A stretch of DNA of 6,104 bases from an uncultured Clostridia bacterium (GCA_934725795.1 CAKVCF010000039.1:1-6104), one strand, 5' to 3'. Positions 1-6,104 are shown, numbered from the stretch's first letter. Translations and numbers: made by a program. Notes: generated by a model from the sequence alone, not told the origin.

Positions 1-3000
1 GAATATAACTATCAAACAAAAGAGTTTAAATTTTCAATATGTAAAAAAGTTAATGGAACAGTTCAAAATATTGATCAATACATATATTATCAAATTGAAG
101 ATGGCTACAGTAGACAGACGTTAAAATTAAAACCATCAAGCGGAACTGAGAAGAACTTAAATTACACAAGTTTAACCGATGAAAAATTAACTGGCGAAGT
201 TTCAGTTACCTTAACTTATTCGCTGGTTTATTATGATTTATCTGTTGGTTATACGGTTGAAGGTAATAGTAAAAATACAAATGCCGCAACAAAATCTGCG
301 GTATACTTGCCAAATGGTGCAGGTGGTGATAGTTACCAAGATGTTACATTCAAATATTTATCAAGCAATAGCAAGTTTTCGGTTGAGGGTTATGAATTGC
401 CAACAAAAGAAGCTGAATTGAAAACAATTTTTGGCGAAGATTATGACGCTCTTTTAGGTAAAGGGGCAAACGCTAAAAAGAGAATTTTCAACGGCTGGTT
501 GTTGGATGTAACAGCACTTGAATATCTTGGCTATGTTCATGTTAGTTCAGCAAGTGGAGTTGAAACTTGGAAAAATGGAAGTAATTGGGTGAAATTTAAT
601 GTTGGTAACAGAATCACAACATTAAATGGTTCTAGATCTATTTATTTATCATTAACCAAAGTTAGTGGATTTGGCAATTTTGTTTTTGGTGCTTCAAATG
701 ACACATGGGGTACAAACAGCAAAGGCTTCGCTGCAGAATCATTCGTATTGCCAATTGTTCCAAACTGGTCTGCAGAATATAATGTTCAAGTTCAAAATAG
801 CATTGAAAATAGAACAGATGCTAATAACAATTCAGTTCAAGTTAAAGGTGTTATAGATAATAACAGCACAACCTTAAAGAATAAAGTTGATTTTATAGTA
901 GACTGTACAACAAGTATCGATTTTGTATATTCAAACGGAACAGCATTTGATAGCATTGAGGATGCAATATATTCATCATTATATGATACTGAAGGCGAAT
1001 ATGGCCTTTACAGATATGGTTACGAAATCAGTGGATATCAAATAACATTTAAATATAATGGCACAACTTTCTATGCTTGTTATTGTGATGCTTTAAACTC
1101 AAACGGCGTTAAAATGGGTGTTTCATGGTATCCAGTTTATTATTTAGGTGGAAAGTATGTTATCAATATGTACGATTCATTAGGCAATGCCACAACATAC
1201 ACTCCTGTTTTGCCTAAAATTAATAATATTCCAAGCCCTACAACACCTGTTGATGTTTTGAAAGATACAAACTTATGGGTGCTTATTGAAAATTTCTCAA
1301 CTTGGACTCAAGGCGATTTTGTTTTGCAAGATACAACTTTTGTTATGACACCAGAATGGAAAGCTGCAACAGTTAAATTGAGTGAAGCAACAGGCAATGA
1401 CTTTAAAGATTTAAACAAATATGACAGTATTACTGTAACATATGATAAAAAATACAATATTGACCGCGGAAACTGTGTTGGTGCAGGTAAAACAATTGCT
1501 TATTATATCACAAATAGTGGAAGCATTGTTGCTGCTGATTATACATCATCAATGTGGACACATGAAAAAGTTAAGTGGGATTATTTAAACTTAAAAGATT
1601 ACACATTTGACACTAAAGATGGAAGTTATAATTTAACTTTAAGAAAGGTGGAAATTGACAACCTATACATGGTTGAACTTGATGCTTCAACAAATAAACT
1701 AGATTTAGATTCATCCGCGGATTATATTATAGCAGACGAATCTATCAGCACAAGTTTACCAACCGCTCCAAATTCTACATACAACACTGGCTATCGTTCA
1801 ATTTGGGCATACTATACTGTTGAATATCAATCAAGCAAATGTGTGGAAGTTTACACAAAACAACTTGATACAACTGTTAATTTATATATTGACGGAATAA
1901 ATGTTACTGACCAAAATTTGGAACAAGCTAGATCTTTCTTTAAAATGAGATATTTGCTTGAATCAAAAAATAGTCAGGGTGAAGTAACAAGCAGATATGT
2001 TATTATTGCAAATAATCATCCTATTGGTAACTTAGCATTTAGTAAACCTTATTATGTAAATATAGCAACAATGTTCAATGGAACAAATGGTGCGTATTCA
2101 TTTACAACTGATAAATATGATCCAACATTTACACCTCACACAGACTATTTGATGGTTGATGAAACAGGGCCAAAACTTAAAGCAAATTATATTAAATCAA
2201 TGACCAATTATCCTTGGACAATTGATATGGATAACCTTCACATTGGTGAAAAGCCAACACTTTATCCATTATTCTATCGTGAAGCATATTTACTTGATGT
2301 TGATTACGCATACAAGGTTGGAAACTATAGGTATAATGGCTTTGTGGGTTATTTAGATATTTCGGTTGTTGATAATGCTGCTGAAAGTGAAATAACTGGC
2401 GGCAATGGACGTTATTTGGTTTACTACAACAGCACAACAAACACCACAAAAATTTATAAATATTCAAATAATGCAAACTCAGCAGAATATAATGCGGCTA
2501 CGTTGAGCAAATGGGTAAGCAATTTAACTGAAGACAAGGTTGTTGGAAATATCACAATTTATCGTGGATGCAGCATCAATGTTAATGTGTTTGATCAAAG
2601 CCAGATAAATGATATCAATTTAACAAACACATTCTATGATGCATTGATAGGTTACAGGTTTGCTGGTGAAGTTGAAGCAACTGTAGGGCAAAACTCACAA
2701 GAAAGTTTAAGCAATATTGCTTATACATTTGAATTTAACACAAACACAAATGTTGGTGAGTTAACAAAACTCACAGGTTTGCTAACTGAACCAGTTGATT
2801 TAACAGTTGGCGACACAGTTAGTTTAACATTCTTGTTTGAACCTATTAATTACGATACAACTGTGGCGTTAACAGACCAAAACGCTGGGCAGATGCATAT
2901 TGCACGTCCAGGTAGTTCATTGATTGTTAGCGAGCGACCACAAAAATTAAACAATTTACAACGTGGCAGCACAGCAAGTATTTTCTATTATGCTTTTGCT

Positions 3001-5748
3001 GGTTATGGCTTAAAAGATAATGATTTCACAATCAATGAGAACTTGATTGAAAGTTTGGATATGTTAGGTAATCCAATTTCTCGCACAACTGACGAAGAAA
3101 AACAAACATACAAATTGAATATAAGTGGTGCATGGCTTAGGATGTATTTGTATAAAAATGGCGAATATTCAGCATCTGCGGCACAAACAATTGGTCAAAT
3201 TGATATTAACATTGATTATCTTGAATTTGATGTTTACGCGCGCATATATGATAAATATGAAACGGAAATTGAAACAAAGGCAATAACAAGCGGTTGGAAG
3301 ATATCTCAACCTAATATTAATTGGCAGTTGCCTGTTTCAGCACTTGAAACCTATGGTGGCGGAACAGCTTATGCTTATTATAGGTCAGCAAACCAACGCT
3401 ACTATGCTTTGTTAAACAGTTGGGCAAATCAACCACGCACACAACCATCATCACGTGATTTGTTTGCTGAAACTTACGACTTCTTGCTTAATATGGCACC
3501 AACTAACCAATACACAATCACAACAGATAATTTGTATAGTATGGTTTTAACCACAGCTGGTATTATTGTGCCAGAAGATAACAGAACATTCTATTTTGAT
3601 TTGGAAGTTGCTGAAATTTATAAACTTAACCTTTCAATTTTGGTTGGCGTGAATGATACAAATTGTTCAACAAGAACATTAACCATTTCAAACAGCGAAA
3701 ATAACACTGTTTCTCTAAATGCTGAAAATGGTTACATTCAATCAAATGATTTACCATATATTTACACATATCGTGGTCTTGAAAGTGCAATTATAGCCAC
3801 TTATGATGATAAATATTATACAGGCGCAGCATTACAAGCGTTAGACTTACCTTCAACTGAAGATTCAACCACTTATAGCATCAATTCACCATTGTTGGCA
3901 AATTGTGATAAAACAATATTTGCAAGCTTTACACCAGTGCAATTGCCTGTTGATTTGACTTTCAATTATAATGGAACAAAGGTTGTTCAAAATCCAACAA
4001 GTTCAGCAGAAGACCAAGCATTGATTTCACAATTCTTCAATGATTGGCAGATGAAAACTATTTCAGGTGAAATGAATGACTTGCCAAACAGCACCGAAAC
4101 AGGCAAAGTTGTTGCATTTGATATGATTAATTTCATTTATTCATTAAAAAATGTGTATAACTTAACAATCAGTGTGAATGGCAGCAGTTCTCGTTTGGTT
4201 TATGACGCACAAACAAGCAGCTACAATGTGGTTGTTTCAACTGACGACTATTTGCAAAGCAAAGTGCAAATTGTTGTTGACGTTGTTGATAAAAAGCAAG
4301 GTCAAATCACACTTGAAATTGGCAAAGATAATTCAAATGAAGCATCTTTCTACACAAGTGATGATTCTATCATGTATCAGTTTGCTGACTTGTGGATAAA
4401 TGGCATAAATTATGGCAAATCTGGTTCATTTATGGTTGGTTATTCACTTAAAATAAAACTCAACACTATTGCACCAGGTTATGAATTTGTTGGTATTAAA
4501 AAAGACCAAGGCAGCATAAACACAGACTACACACTTTCAGGCAACGAAATTGTTATCACTGATGGCAAATTGCCAGATAATGTGTATGAAGACGATTTTG
4601 TAACATCAATTTCAGGCAAGTATTATGCCGTGTTTAAAAAGACACTTTTCAAAACAGAACTTGTTTTAACTGGCTTGCCAGATAGCCTTAGAAATAATTA
4701 TGGTTATTCAATTGGCGGCAGAACAGCGGTTTGGAGAGATGGCCATTTGGCAGTGTCAAAGGGCAGTGCAGTTGGTGATACTTTAACACTCTTCCGCAAC
4801 AGCGATTTACCATACGAAAAGTTTGTAAGGTATTATTATATAGATAAGTCAGGCAATGAACAAACTATTTCAAATTCAAAATTGACAATTTCAAGTGAAA
4901 TATTTGAAAACATTAAAGATACAAATGCTGACGGCTCAAAATTGCTTAAAGTTTATGTTGAAACTGGCCTTAAGTATAATTTAACATTTATTGTTGACCA
5001 AGATAGTTTGCAATACCTTAACAAGATTGAAGTTAATGGTGTAGCATTATCTTCAGTTACAAACACTTTCACAACAAATTATTTTGAAACAGGTTCAGTT
5101 TTGTCTTACACAATTTCTTCATTGTTGCCAGATAAATACACAATCGTTGTATCAGGCGATGCAACTGGCACAGGTCAATCAATTGAAAATGAAATGACTT
5201 TAACAGCCAATAGAAGTATTAATGTTAAAATAACAAAAAATAGCTATGGCTTGCAAGTTGAAGAAAAATTGTATGCTGATATCATTCAGTTAAACAACAA
5301 CTCACCTGAAACATTAACAGGCAACGATGTTATTAATCCAAATATTAATGGCAACAAAGTTGACTATGTTTACAATAGCAACACAATCTACGTTGATATT
5401 TTAGCAAACAGTGGTGAAGGTGAAAATAAAAAACAACTTACATCTATCAATTTTGAAGACGAAAACTTAAGTTTTGCCTTAACATTAAACACAGATAGCG
5501 ATATCTTTATCTCAACCATATCAGCTAAAAATGCTGACGGCAGCGAAATAGATAAAGCCAACATAAAACTTGTTCAAGATAAAACAAATGCAAACTTGTT
5601 TAAACTCAGCATCACTGCTGATGGTAAAACATATACCTTTACATTTGAAAAAACTGCAACAGGCGCAATCCAATTTGGCTTTGTTGGCTTAGGCAACGCT
5701 AAGTTAACTTTAACTTACACAATCTTCAAACTTATTAGTATAAGTTAA
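1..5748 (+). CDS. Giant InlB-like repeat surface protein, 5'-partial (C-terminal 1,915 residues)
   Basis: Frame 1 has no stop from base 1 to the TAA at 5746-5748, and a second in-frame TAA follows. The first 102 codons read as the same Tyr/Asn/Thr/Ser-rich beta-type sequence as the rest (for example LTYSLVYYDLSVGYTVEG, residues 71-88), so the gene enters from the left and its start, ribosome binding site and any signal peptide are out of view. The visible part alone exceeds 200 kDa. Seen: short alternating hydrophobic/polar strands throughout, an F-x-G-W module near residues 101-221, a Pro-containing linker at 401-420, and divergent beta modules from about 1,200 to 1,747. Nine cysteines are scattered through it, including CYC at 360-362. 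No catalytic motif, coiled coil or membrane segment was recognised. There is no LPxTG and no Lys/Arg tail; it ends FKLISIS. By resemblance to InlB B-repeat/Flg_new families it is probably an exported adhesin or cell-envelope protein; that role is inference. A terminator 5 bases past the stop makes it the last gene of its transcript. Confidence 0.93.
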   Translation, partial: EYNYQTKEFKFSICKKVNGTVQNIDQYIYYQIEDGYSRQTLKLKPSSGTEKNLNYTSLTDEKLTGEVSVTLTYSLVYYDLSVGYTVEGNSKNTNAATKSAVYLPNGAGGDSYQDVTFKYLSSNSKFSVEGYELPTKEAELKTIFGEDYDALLGKGANAKKRIFNGWLLDVTALEYLGYVHVSSASGVETWKNGSNWVKFNVGNRITTLNGSRSIYLSLTKVSGFGNFVFGASNDTWGTNSKGFAAESFVLPIVPNWSAEYNVQVQNSIENRTDANNNSVQVKGVIDNNSTTLKNKVDFIVDCTTSIDFVYSNGTAFDSIEDAIYSSLYDTEGEYGLYRYGYEISGYQITFKYNGTTFYACYCDALNSNGVKMGVSWYPVYYLGGKYVINMYDSLGNATTYTPVLPKINNIPSPTTPVDVLKDTNLWVLIENFSTWTQGDFVLQDTTFVMTPEWKAATVKLSEATGNDFKDLNKYDSITVTYDKKYNIDRGNCVGAGKTIAYYITNSGSIVAADYTSSMWTHEKVKWDYLNLKDYTFDTKDGSYNLTLRKVEIDNLYMVELDASTNKLDLDSSADYIIADESISTSLPTAPNSTYNTGYRSIWAYYTVEYQSSKCVEVYTKQLDTTVNLYIDGINVTDQNLEQARSFFKMRYLLESKNSQGEVTSRYVIIANNHPIGNLAFSKPYYVNIATMFNGTNGAYSFTTDKYDPTFTPHTDYLMVDETGPKLKANYIKSMTNYPWTIDMDNLHIGEKPTLYPLFYREAYLLDVDYAYKVGNYRYNGFVGYLDISVVDNAAESEITGGNGRYLVYYNSTTNTTKIYKYSNNANSAEYNAATLSKWVSNLTEDKVVGNITIYRGCSINVNVFDQSQINDINLTNTFYDALIGYRFAGEVEATVGQNSQESLSNIAYTFEFNTNTNVGELTKLTGLLTEPVDLTVGDTVSLTFLFEPINYDTTVALTDQNAGQMHIARPGSSLIVSERPQKLNNLQRGSTASIFYYAFAGYGLKDNDFTINENLIESLDMLGNPISRTTDEEKQTYKLNISGAWLRMYLYKNGEYSASAAQTIGQIDINIDYLEFDVYARIYDKYETEIETKAITSGWKISQPNINWQLPVSALETYGGGTAYAYYRSANQRYYALLNSWANQPRTQPSSRDLFAETYDFLLNMAPTNQYTITTDNLYSMVLTTAGIIVPEDNRTFYFDLEVAEIYKLNLSILVGVNDTNCSTRTLTISNSENNTVSLNAENGYIQSNDLPYIYTYRGLESAIIATYDDKYYTGAALQALDLPSTEDSTTYSINSPLLANCDKTIFASFTPVQLPVDLTFNYNGTKVVQNPTSSAEDQALISQFFNDWQMKTISGEMNDLPNSTETGKVVAFDMINFIYSLKNVYNLTISVNGSSSRLVYDAQTSSYNVVVSTDDYLQSKVQIVVDVVDKKQGQITLEIGKDNSNEASFYTSDDSIMYQFADLWINGINYGKSGSFMVGYSLKIKLNTIAPGYEFVGIKKDQGSINTDYTLSGNEIVITDGKLPDNVYEDDFVTSISGKYYAVFKKTLFKTELVLTGLPDSLRNNYGYSIGGRTAVWRDGHLAVSKGSAVGDTLTLFRNSDLPYEKFVRYYYIDKSGNEQTISNSKLTISSEIFENIKDTNADGSKLLKVYVETGLKYNLTFIVDQDSLQYLNKIEVNGVALSSVTNTFTTNYFETGSVLSYTISSLLPDKYTIVVSGDATGTGQSIENEMTLTANRSINVKITKNSYGLQVEEKLYADIIQLNNNSPETLTGNDVINPNINGNKVDYVYNSNTIYVDILANSGEGENKKQLTSINFEDENLSFALTLNTDSDIFISTISAKNADGSEIDKANIKLVQDKTNANLFKLSITADGKTYTFTFEKTATGAIQFGFVGLGNAKLTLTYTIFKLISIS
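301..663 (+). other. Listeria-Bacteroides (Flg_new/InlB B-repeat)-like module, residues 101-221
   Basis: Within the large protein, this stretch follows the order of a Listeria-Bacteroides repeat. There is an opening strand (DVTFKYL, 114-120), then YELPTKEAEL (131-140) in the place of the usual 'lP.p.r.Gy' segment, then the core RIFNGWLLD (161-169) matching the family F-x-G-W hallmark, and finally NRITTLNGSRSIYLSLTK (203-220) in the place of the closing 'vt.d.tLyA.W' strand. It is stretched by about 30 residues between the GW core and the closing strand, and the closing Trp is missing. Known members are beta-grasp-like modules in bacterial surface proteins. Assignment is by eye; a profile search against PF09479 and PF18998 would decide. 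Confidence 0.5.
1201..1260 (+). other. Proline-containing interdomain linker, residues 401-420
   Basis: TPVLPKINNIPSPTTPVDVL has five prolines in 20 residues and no aromatic residue, in a protein where prolines are otherwise sparse and aromatics dense. It separates a beta-rich section ending YDSLGNATTY from one opening KDTNLWVLIENFSTW. It is most simply read as a flexible or extended linker between folded parts of the protein. The boundary is inferred from composition only. Confidence 0.4.
1261..3240 (+). other. Unassigned beta-rich central section, residues ~421-1080
   Basis: This 660-residue stretch is Tyr/Asn/Thr-rich with short predicted strands but shows no family I can name with confidence. 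Weak boundary-like signatures appear at residues 747-767 (an IGEKPTLYPLFYR strand followed by EAYLLDVDY), 934-950 (LTVGDTVSLTFLFEPIN) and 1067-1082 (IDINIDYLEFDVYARI). Each resembles the end of an InlB-like module, where a polar segment leads into a closing strand and then an opening strand of the next unit. This suggests that highly diverged copies of the same fold continue through here. A GAGKT string at 494-498 is not a P-loop in this context. Structure prediction of 200-residue slices would show whether these are repeated folds. Confidence 0.35.
3619..3939 (+). other. Divergent InlB-like beta module, residues 1207-1313
   Basis: The unit opens with YKLNLSILVGVND (1207-1219), runs through a variable part containing two cysteines (C1222 and C1302), and closes with DKTIFASFTPV (1303-1313), which parallels the 'nitLyAkF' closing strand of the divergent InlB B-repeat. 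It is followed at once by LPVDLTFNYNGT (1315-1326), which looks like the opening strand of the next unit. The central GW/GYxFxGW core is missing or unrecognisable, so the call rests on boundaries and overall strand order. Confidence 0.35.
4300..4641 (+). other. Divergent InlB B-repeat-like module, residues 1434-1547
   Basis: This is the clearest C-terminal module. It opens QGQITLEIG (1434-1441), passes WINGINYGKSGSFMVGYSL (1465-1483, a 'G....vG..v.l' segment), then has IAPGYEFVGIKKDQGSI (1490-1506), closely matching the 'a.pGYeFvGW....g.i' core of the divergent InlB B-repeat (PF18998-type), with Ile in place of the usual Trp. It then reads DYTLSGNEIVITDG and closes SGKYYAVFKK (1538-1547), equivalent to 'tltAvF.k'. 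An insertion of about 15 residues (LPDNVYEDDFVTSI) precedes the closing strand. Such modules are structural spacers or adhesive units in bacterial surface proteins. The match is by eye from family knowledge. Confidence 0.55.
4645..4968 (+). other. Divergent beta module, residues 1549-1656
   Basis: It starts right after the closing strand of the preceding module with LFKTELVLTGLP (1549-1560), a typical opening strand. It has a middle GSAVGDTLTLFRNSDLPYEK (1588-1607) equivalent to the 'G..vgd.v.l...' step, an aromatic core KFVRYYYIDKSGNEQ (1607-1621), and closes KLLKVYVETG (1647-1656), where the family has 'ltAvf'. The core lacks the GW signature. It is placed in the same series by position, length (about 108 residues) and strand order only. 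Confidence 0.35.
4969..5241 (+). other. Divergent InlB-like module, residues 1657-1747, last clear unit
   Basis: The unit opens LKYNLTFIVDQDSL (1657-1670), continues NKIEVNGVALSS and ETGSVLSYTISSLLPDKYTI (1696-1715, the 'G..v.l.a....y' step), then VVSGDATGTGQSI (1716-1728) in the place of the '.sg.gs..' turn, and closes EMTLTANRSINVKITKN (1731-1747), a good equivalent of 'tftmtaN.titv.f'. It is shorter (about 91 residues) and closer to the family consensus length than the units before it. After it, residues 1748-1915 form a differently spaced beta-rich C-terminal section. Confidence 0.45.
5242..5748 (+). other. C-terminal section without a recognised anchor, residues 1748-1915
   Basis: This 168-residue tail is rich in Asn, Asp and Thr (for example INPNINGNKVDYVYNSNTI, 1778-1796) and closes with regular strands: FKLSITADGKTYTFTFEK (1867-1884), AIQFGFVGLGNAKLTLTY (1889-1906) and the last residues TIFKLISIS. 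The hydrophobic stretch is broken by Gly, Asn, Lys and Thr and is not a convincing membrane span. There is no LPxTG-type motif before it and no basic cluster after it. It most resembles a terminal beta-sandwich domain. No family was recognised. Confidence 0.45.
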
Positions 5749-5752
5749 TAAG

Positions 5753-5781
5753 AAAAACGCACCAAAACGGTGTGTTTTTTT
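5753..5781 (+). terminator. Intrinsic (rho-independent) terminator of the giant gene
   Basis: An 11-bp stem is formed by AAAAACGCACC (5753-5763) and GGTGTGTTTTT (5769-5779), with one G-U pair at 5759/5773 and a 5-base loop AAAAC at 5764-5768. The 3' arm runs into a seven-T tract (5775-5781). It begins 4 bases after the second TAA (5749-5751), the normal place for a terminator of the upstream gene. The A-tract on the 5' side means the reverse strand also has a hairpin followed by T's, so it could act in both directions, but no convergent gene is visible. Confidence 0.88.
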
Positions 5782-5783
5782 GT

Positions 5784-5798
5784 TGGCTTAAAATTTAA
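5784..5798. repeat. Intergenic 15-bp direct repeat, copy 1
   Basis: TGGCTTAAAATTTAA occurs here and again identically at 5900-5914, 116 bases downstream. In both copies a TATTG follows at nearly the same distance (27 and 28 bases from the start of the repeat), which suggests that a longer, decayed unit of about 32 bases was duplicated. This copy begins 3 bases after the terminator T-tract. Function unknown; AT-rich composition lowers the significance. Confidence 0.45.
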
Positions 5799-5899
5799 AA
5801 TAAAATTTGATATTGTTTATATATCGCTGATACTTTATTTAAAATTTGCTATTAATTTTTTAAATGTACTATTTATTTATGATAAACCGCTAAAAAAAA

Positions 5900-5914
5900 T
5901 GGCTTAAAATTTAA
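5900..5914. repeat. Intergenic 15-bp direct repeat, copy 2
   Basis: This is the second identical copy of TGGCTTAAAATTTAA. With the following G it also forms a perfect inverted repeat, CTTAAA-A-TTTAAG (5903-5915), which copy 1 lacks at its last base. Such a palindrome could be an operator half-site pair, but AT-only palindromes arise easily by chance in this background. Confidence 0.45.
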
Positions 5915-5929
5915 GTAAAAAAACTGGTA

Positions 5930-5958
5930 TTGATTTTATTGTATTGTAATAGTTTAAT
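5930..5958 (+). promoter_or_regulatory. Weak candidate sigma-70 type promoter
   Basis: TTGATT (5930-5935) and TTTAAT (5953-5958) are separated by 17 bases, giving 4/6 and 5/6 matches to the vegetative -35 and -10 hexamers. It lies downstream of the terminator and about 115 bases upstream of a possible start near the right edge, so it could serve a next gene. In DNA this AT-rich such matches are frequent, hence the low score. Confidence 0.18.
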
Positions 5959-6079
5959 GTAACTGCTTAGCACTTTTGCAATAAACAATTAAAAGATTGA
6001 TAGATATATTATTTTTCTTTGCACTTTTTTAGCGCTCTCATTTTTCAGTATCTGCTAAAAATAAGGCAGTGTATTGATA

Positions 6080-6104
6080 ATGAATGCAAATAAAATGATA
6101 GTTC
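6080..6104 (+). CDS. Possible start of a downstream gene, 3'-partial
   Basis: An ATG at 6080 opens a frame reading MNANKMIV that runs off the right edge; a second in-frame ATG lies at 6095, and an in-frame TTG at 6074 sits 7 bases after AAGG (6063-6066). AAGG is 13 bases from the first ATG, too far for a good ribosome binding site, so the TTG or neither may be the real start. The frame is closed upstream by TAA at 6062-6064. Only eight residues are visible, so nothing can be said about function and the frame may not be a gene at all. Confidence 0.2.

Larger units (their letters stand above)
5782..6073. other. AT-rich intergenic region without a gene
   Basis: Stops are dense in all six frames; the longest plus-strand ATG frames are around 10 codons. 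On the minus strand, frames entering from the right edge close within about 20 codons without a convincing protein sequence. The G+C content is clearly lower than in the coding part. The region holds a 15-bp direct repeat, several AT-only near-palindromes that I do not rate, and weak promoter-like pairs. I see no tRNA, rRNA, riboswitch or mobile-element end. Confidence 0.7.

Noticed and set aside
307..309. TTG as the start codon of the large gene
   Set aside because: The same frame is open to base 1 with similar protein composition and there is no ribosome binding site in front of the TTG. It is an internal leucine codon.
1468..1494. GNCVGAGKT resembling a Walker A nucleotide-binding loop
   Set aside because: The spacing of the first Gly to GKT is one residue off GxxxxGKT, no Walker B or other ATPase motif follows, and the surroundings are beta-rich Tyr/Thr/Asn sequence.
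2192..2476. Minus-strand open frame of 94 codons
   Set aside because: It lies fully inside the giant gene, has odd composition (many His, Cys and Gln) and no ribosome binding site or promoter. It is a shadow of the plus-strand coding sequence, as are the short overlapping plus-strand frames at 233-421, 665-856 and 4178-4399.
1..5748. Alternative genetic code (TGA = Trp)
   Set aside because: All of the roughly 20 tryptophans in the frame are TGG and no in-frame TGA occurs, so nothing in the sequence suggests recoding.
5680..5790. TTTGTTGGCTTA occurring at 5680-5691 and 5779-5790
   Set aside because: A 12-base match between the gene end and the terminator tail, with no matching flanks. It is short enough to be chance in this low-complexity background.
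5837..5865. ATTTAAAATTT / AATTTTTTAAAT near-palindrome
   Set aside because: It consists only of A and T and needs a bulge; such pairings are expected in DNA this AT-rich, and no T-tract or gene context supports a terminator.
6021..6035. Minus-strand hairpin GCGCT-AAAAA-AGTGC as a terminator
   Set aside because: The stem is only 5 bp with one G-U pair and is followed on that strand by A's, not T's. No convincing minus-strand gene ends here.

Overview
The window is almost entirely one reading frame. It is open from base 1 to a tandem TAA TAA stop at 5746-5751 and encodes the last 1,915 residues of a very large protein whose start lies upstream of the window. A terminator hairpin follows directly. 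The last ~320 bases are very AT-rich and intergenic, and perhaps hold the first codons of a next gene at the right edge.

Organism (inference): DNA is AT-rich, with A/T-ending codons, AGA among the arginines and much TTA/TTG leucine. About 20 tryptophans in the frame are all TGG and TGA is not used as a sense codon, so the standard bacterial code applies and a code-4 Mollicute is unlikely. Giant Tyr/Asn/Thr/Ser-rich beta-repeat proteins of this style are typical of surface proteins of low-GC Bacillota, particularly uncultured gut Clostridia. No marker gene is present to confirm this.

Layout: 1-5748 is the C-terminal 1,915 residues of the giant protein. Residues 101-221 hold a Listeria-Bacteroides (InlB B-repeat / Flg_new-like) style module with an F-x-G-W core. 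Residues ~400-420 are a proline-containing linker. Residues ~420-1,080 are beta-rich without a recognisable family. From about residue 1,200 to 1,747 there is a run of divergent InlB-like modules. 5753-5781 is an intrinsic terminator. 5782-6073 is non-coding, with a 15-bp direct repeat. 6080-6104 may begin another gene.

The protein looks like an exported, non-enzymatic, adhesin-like surface or secreted protein. No catalytic motif was recognised. The visible C-terminus has no LPxTG sorting signal, SLH domain or membrane anchor, so any anchor must be N-terminal and outside the window. I found no CRISPR array, RNA gene, mobile element or multi-gene system. The observations most worth following are a marked change in glycine codon use along the gene, the missing C-terminal anchor and the extreme divergence of the modules.
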